Source: Sphingopyxis sp.
GTDB lineage: Bacteria > Pseudomonadota > Alphaproteobacteria > Sphingomonadales > Sphingomonadaceae
DNA length: 7,108 nt
NCBI GenBank assembly: GCA_012035435.1
Contig: JAAUPH010000123.1
Coordinates: 1 to 7,108 of the forward strand
Direction: 5' to 3'
The number at the start of each line of letters is the position of its first letter. Within the stretch, counting starts at the first letter, position 1. Positions 6,060 through 7,108 of the stretch are shown piece by piece. Position numbers and translations under genes: made by a program. Below the pieces are notes generated by a model. That model searched no databases. It was not told the DNA's origin and was given only the letters and a program-made list of their open reading frames with translations.

Positions 6060-6079
6060 TTGCGGTCGACTAACCGCAA
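6060..6079 (-). terminator. Inverted repeat in the extensin - M3 peptidase gap
   Basis: TTGCGGT (6060-6066) and ACCGCAA (6073-6079) form a 7-bp perfect stem with a 6-nt loop, 23 nt after the extensin stop on the minus strand and about 43 nt before the M3 start. The following minus-strand bases are TATAGTT, not a T-run, so termination would be weak. TATAGT itself resembles a -10 element, but the TTGCGG before it is only 14 nt away, too close for a standard promoter. The 85-nt gap therefore probably contains the M3 promoter and perhaps a factor-binding site or weak terminator; which one cannot be settled by eye. Confidence 0.28.
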
Positions 6080-6102
6080 ATGTCATCTTGCTGCAACCCG
6101 CT

Positions 6103-6798
6103 CTACCGGCATACTGTTCCAAAGTCGCGGGCGGCCATGTCGAAATGAAAATGGTCGCGGTGCGCGGCGTTGAAATCGGGCGACAGGGTGGTACCGAAAA
6201 TATCGCAGGCGCCATCGCGCACCGCGCGCAGAAAGGCTTGTTCGTCGGCTTTGCCGTTCCAGCCCTCAACCAGCGTGATGCGCCGCCCGCTGGCAAGGCG
6301 GAAGGCGGAGATGTCATAGGCGTTGCCTGTGGCATGTTCGCTCATCCGGCTGCCGCCCGCAATCCGGCGGCAGTTCGTGGTGCCCATATGTTCGAAGCTG
6401 ATGACCCGTTGGCCGAAGTGGCGCTCGGCGGCTGGAGCCACGAACTCGCGCTGCCACAGCAACAGGCCAGCTGCGACGGCGCAGGTGGAATTGGGTTGGT
6501 CGGGGCGCAGGCGTATGGCCGAAATGTCGAGCCGGGTGCGGTCGTTCAGGCGGCAATCGCCGGTTCCGATGGCGGGTTGGGTCGCAAAACGAACACCGCC
6601 CTCGGTCAGGATCGCGCGGCAAGCATAGGGGGTTTCTACCAGCGCGGTCAGCTTGTCAGCGGTCGCCCAGCCGATCGCATGATCAAAGCGGAACGGTGCA
6701 TAAGGATTATGCTGCGGGTGGCGCTCGAGCCAGCGCCACCCGGTCACCGCGCCGCCGATGACCAGCAGGAGCAGGAGCAGGCGAGCGGCTATCCTCAT
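6103..6798 (-). CDS. Extensin-like C-terminal domain protein (LAS-type metallopeptidase fold)
   Basis: A 231-residue protein of the bacterial 'extensin family', which despite its name has nothing to do with plant extensins and shares the zinc peptidase signature of LAS (lysostaphin/D-Ala-D-Ala peptidase/sonic hedgehog) enzymes. Residues 1-20 are a membrane anchor or signal sequence (MRIAARLLLLLLVIGGAVTG). The zinc motif SxHxxGxAxD is exact at 153-162 (SEHATGNAYD, His155 and Asp162), and the HxH element is DHFHFD (His216, His218). Six cysteines (60, 82, 106, 143, 198, 230) suit disulfides in a periplasmic domain. A peptidoglycan peptidase role is inferred from the LAS fold; members are poorly characterised experimentally. 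ATG 6796-6798 overlaps the stop of the upstream SMP-30 gene (ATGA) and has no clear Shine-Dalgarno sequence of its own, suggesting translational coupling. It is intact, ending in TAG. Confidence 0.9.
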   Translation of the reverse strand: MRIAARLLLLLLVIGGAVTGWRWLERHPQHNPYAPFRFDHAIGWATADKLTALVETPYACRAILTEGGVRFATQPAIGTGDCRLNDRTRLDISAIRLRPDQPNSTCAVAAGLLLWQREFVAPAAERHFGQRVISFEHMGTTNCRRIAGGSRMSEHATGNAYDISAFRLASGRRITLVEGWNGKADEQAFLRAVRDGACDIFGTTLSPDFNAAHRDHFHFDMAARDFGTVCR

Positions 6799-7108
6799 CC
6801 CGCGAAGGGCGGGGCGATCAGGCCGGGGACGTCAACGCGGAAGGTGAAGAGCCCGCCCGCGTGCGGCTCGCGCTCTAGCTGTTCGGGGCTGAGGCCTTTG
6901 CGCGCGCTGGTGACAAAGGCGGTCCGACCGTCTTCACCGCCAAAGCCGATCATCGTCGGGCGGCTTACTGGCAGATCGATGGTGGCGAGCAATTCGCCGT
7001 GCGGCGACAGGCGGACGACACGCGCGCCATCGAACAGCGCCGACCACAGGCACCCCTCGGCATCGACCGCTGCGCCATCGGGGCGACCGGTGCCATGCCT
7101 GAACTGGA
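6795..7108 (-). CDS. SMP-30/gluconolactonase/LRE-like protein, 3' part only (5' end beyond the window)
   Basis: The C-terminal ~103 residues of a six-bladed beta-propeller of the SMP-30/gluconolactonase/regucalcin family, metal-dependent lactonases usually acting on sugar lactones in sugar-acid metabolism. The frame is open to the right edge from 7106. It shows the family motif GRPDGAAVDAEGCLW near the edge, whose Asp at about 7077-7079 corresponds to a metal-binding Asp of the family, then GARVVRLSPHGEL, a strand TIDLPVSRPTMIGFGGEDGR and FVTSAR, and the closing blade AGGLFTFRVDVPGL. The ATG-like start at 6992 is internal and should not be used. The TGA at 6795-6797 overlaps the extensin ATG by 4 nt. 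The family call is safe; whether the true substrate is gluconolactone or another lactone cannot be told from this piece. Confidence 0.9.
   Translation of the reverse strand, partial: QFRHGTGRPDGAAVDAEGCLWSALFDGARVVRLSPHGELLATIDLPVSRPTMIGFGGEDGRTAFVTSARKGLSPEQLEREPHAGGLFTFRVDVPGLIAPPFAG

Noticed and set aside
6040..6090. A standard sigma-70 promoter for the M3 peptidase built from TTGCGG and TATAGT.
   Set aside because: The two elements are only 14 nt apart, below the usual 16-18, and alternative pairings match the consensus poorly. Only the inverted repeat is reported, at low confidence.

Overview
The window has two very different parts. From about position 790 to the right edge (7108) it reads as ordinary chromosomal sequence of an alphaproteobacterium, most likely a member of the Sphingomonadales. 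This rests on GC-rich codon use, the pair rpe - heparinase II/III-family gene, an extensin-like LAS metallopeptidase, and a lipoprotein M3 peptidase with an Ala/Pro-rich N-terminal linker. All six genes are on the minus strand. In transcription order (right to left) they are: the 3' part of an SMP-30/gluconolactonase-type gene (cut by the window edge), an extensin-like protein overlapping it by 4 nt, an M3-family (Dcp-like) metallopeptidase lipoprotein, a DhlA-type (subfamily I) haloalkane dehalogenase, ribulose-phosphate 3-epimerase (rpe), and a cytosolic heparinase II/III-family protein. The heparinase reading frame is broken twice and its 3' end is missing.

Positions 1 to about 790 do not look like one genome. 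Four or more short pieces of unrelated genes are abutted. They are: the C-terminus of a CCG-domain Fe-S protein plus the first codons of a membrane protein (plus strand, 1 to ~370); a piece of the periplasmic domain of a MacB-type ABC permease (minus, ~369-514); a short unassigned piece (minus, ~555-638); and a piece of an XrtA/PEP-CTERM-type tyrosine autokinase (minus, ~639-791). The last runs in frame into the heparinase at about 786-791. No recombinase, IS end, attC-like site or terminal repeat was seen that would explain this. Together with the small indels nearby, the simplest reading is a chimeric contig end with sequencing errors rather than a new biological system, but read data are needed to decide.

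Functionally, the right-hand genes show no single pathway. rpe is housekeeping (pentose phosphate pathway). SMP-30 and extensin look translationally coupled. The M3 peptidase and the dehalogenase are only 43 nt apart, and that gap holds the most interesting local structure: a perfect 10-bp inverted repeat whose loop carries the dehalogenase Shine-Dalgarno sequence, coinciding with a 13-codon ORF that ends in an ATGA overlap with the dehalogenase start. No RNA genes, CRISPR arrays, insertion sequences or prophage genes were seen.
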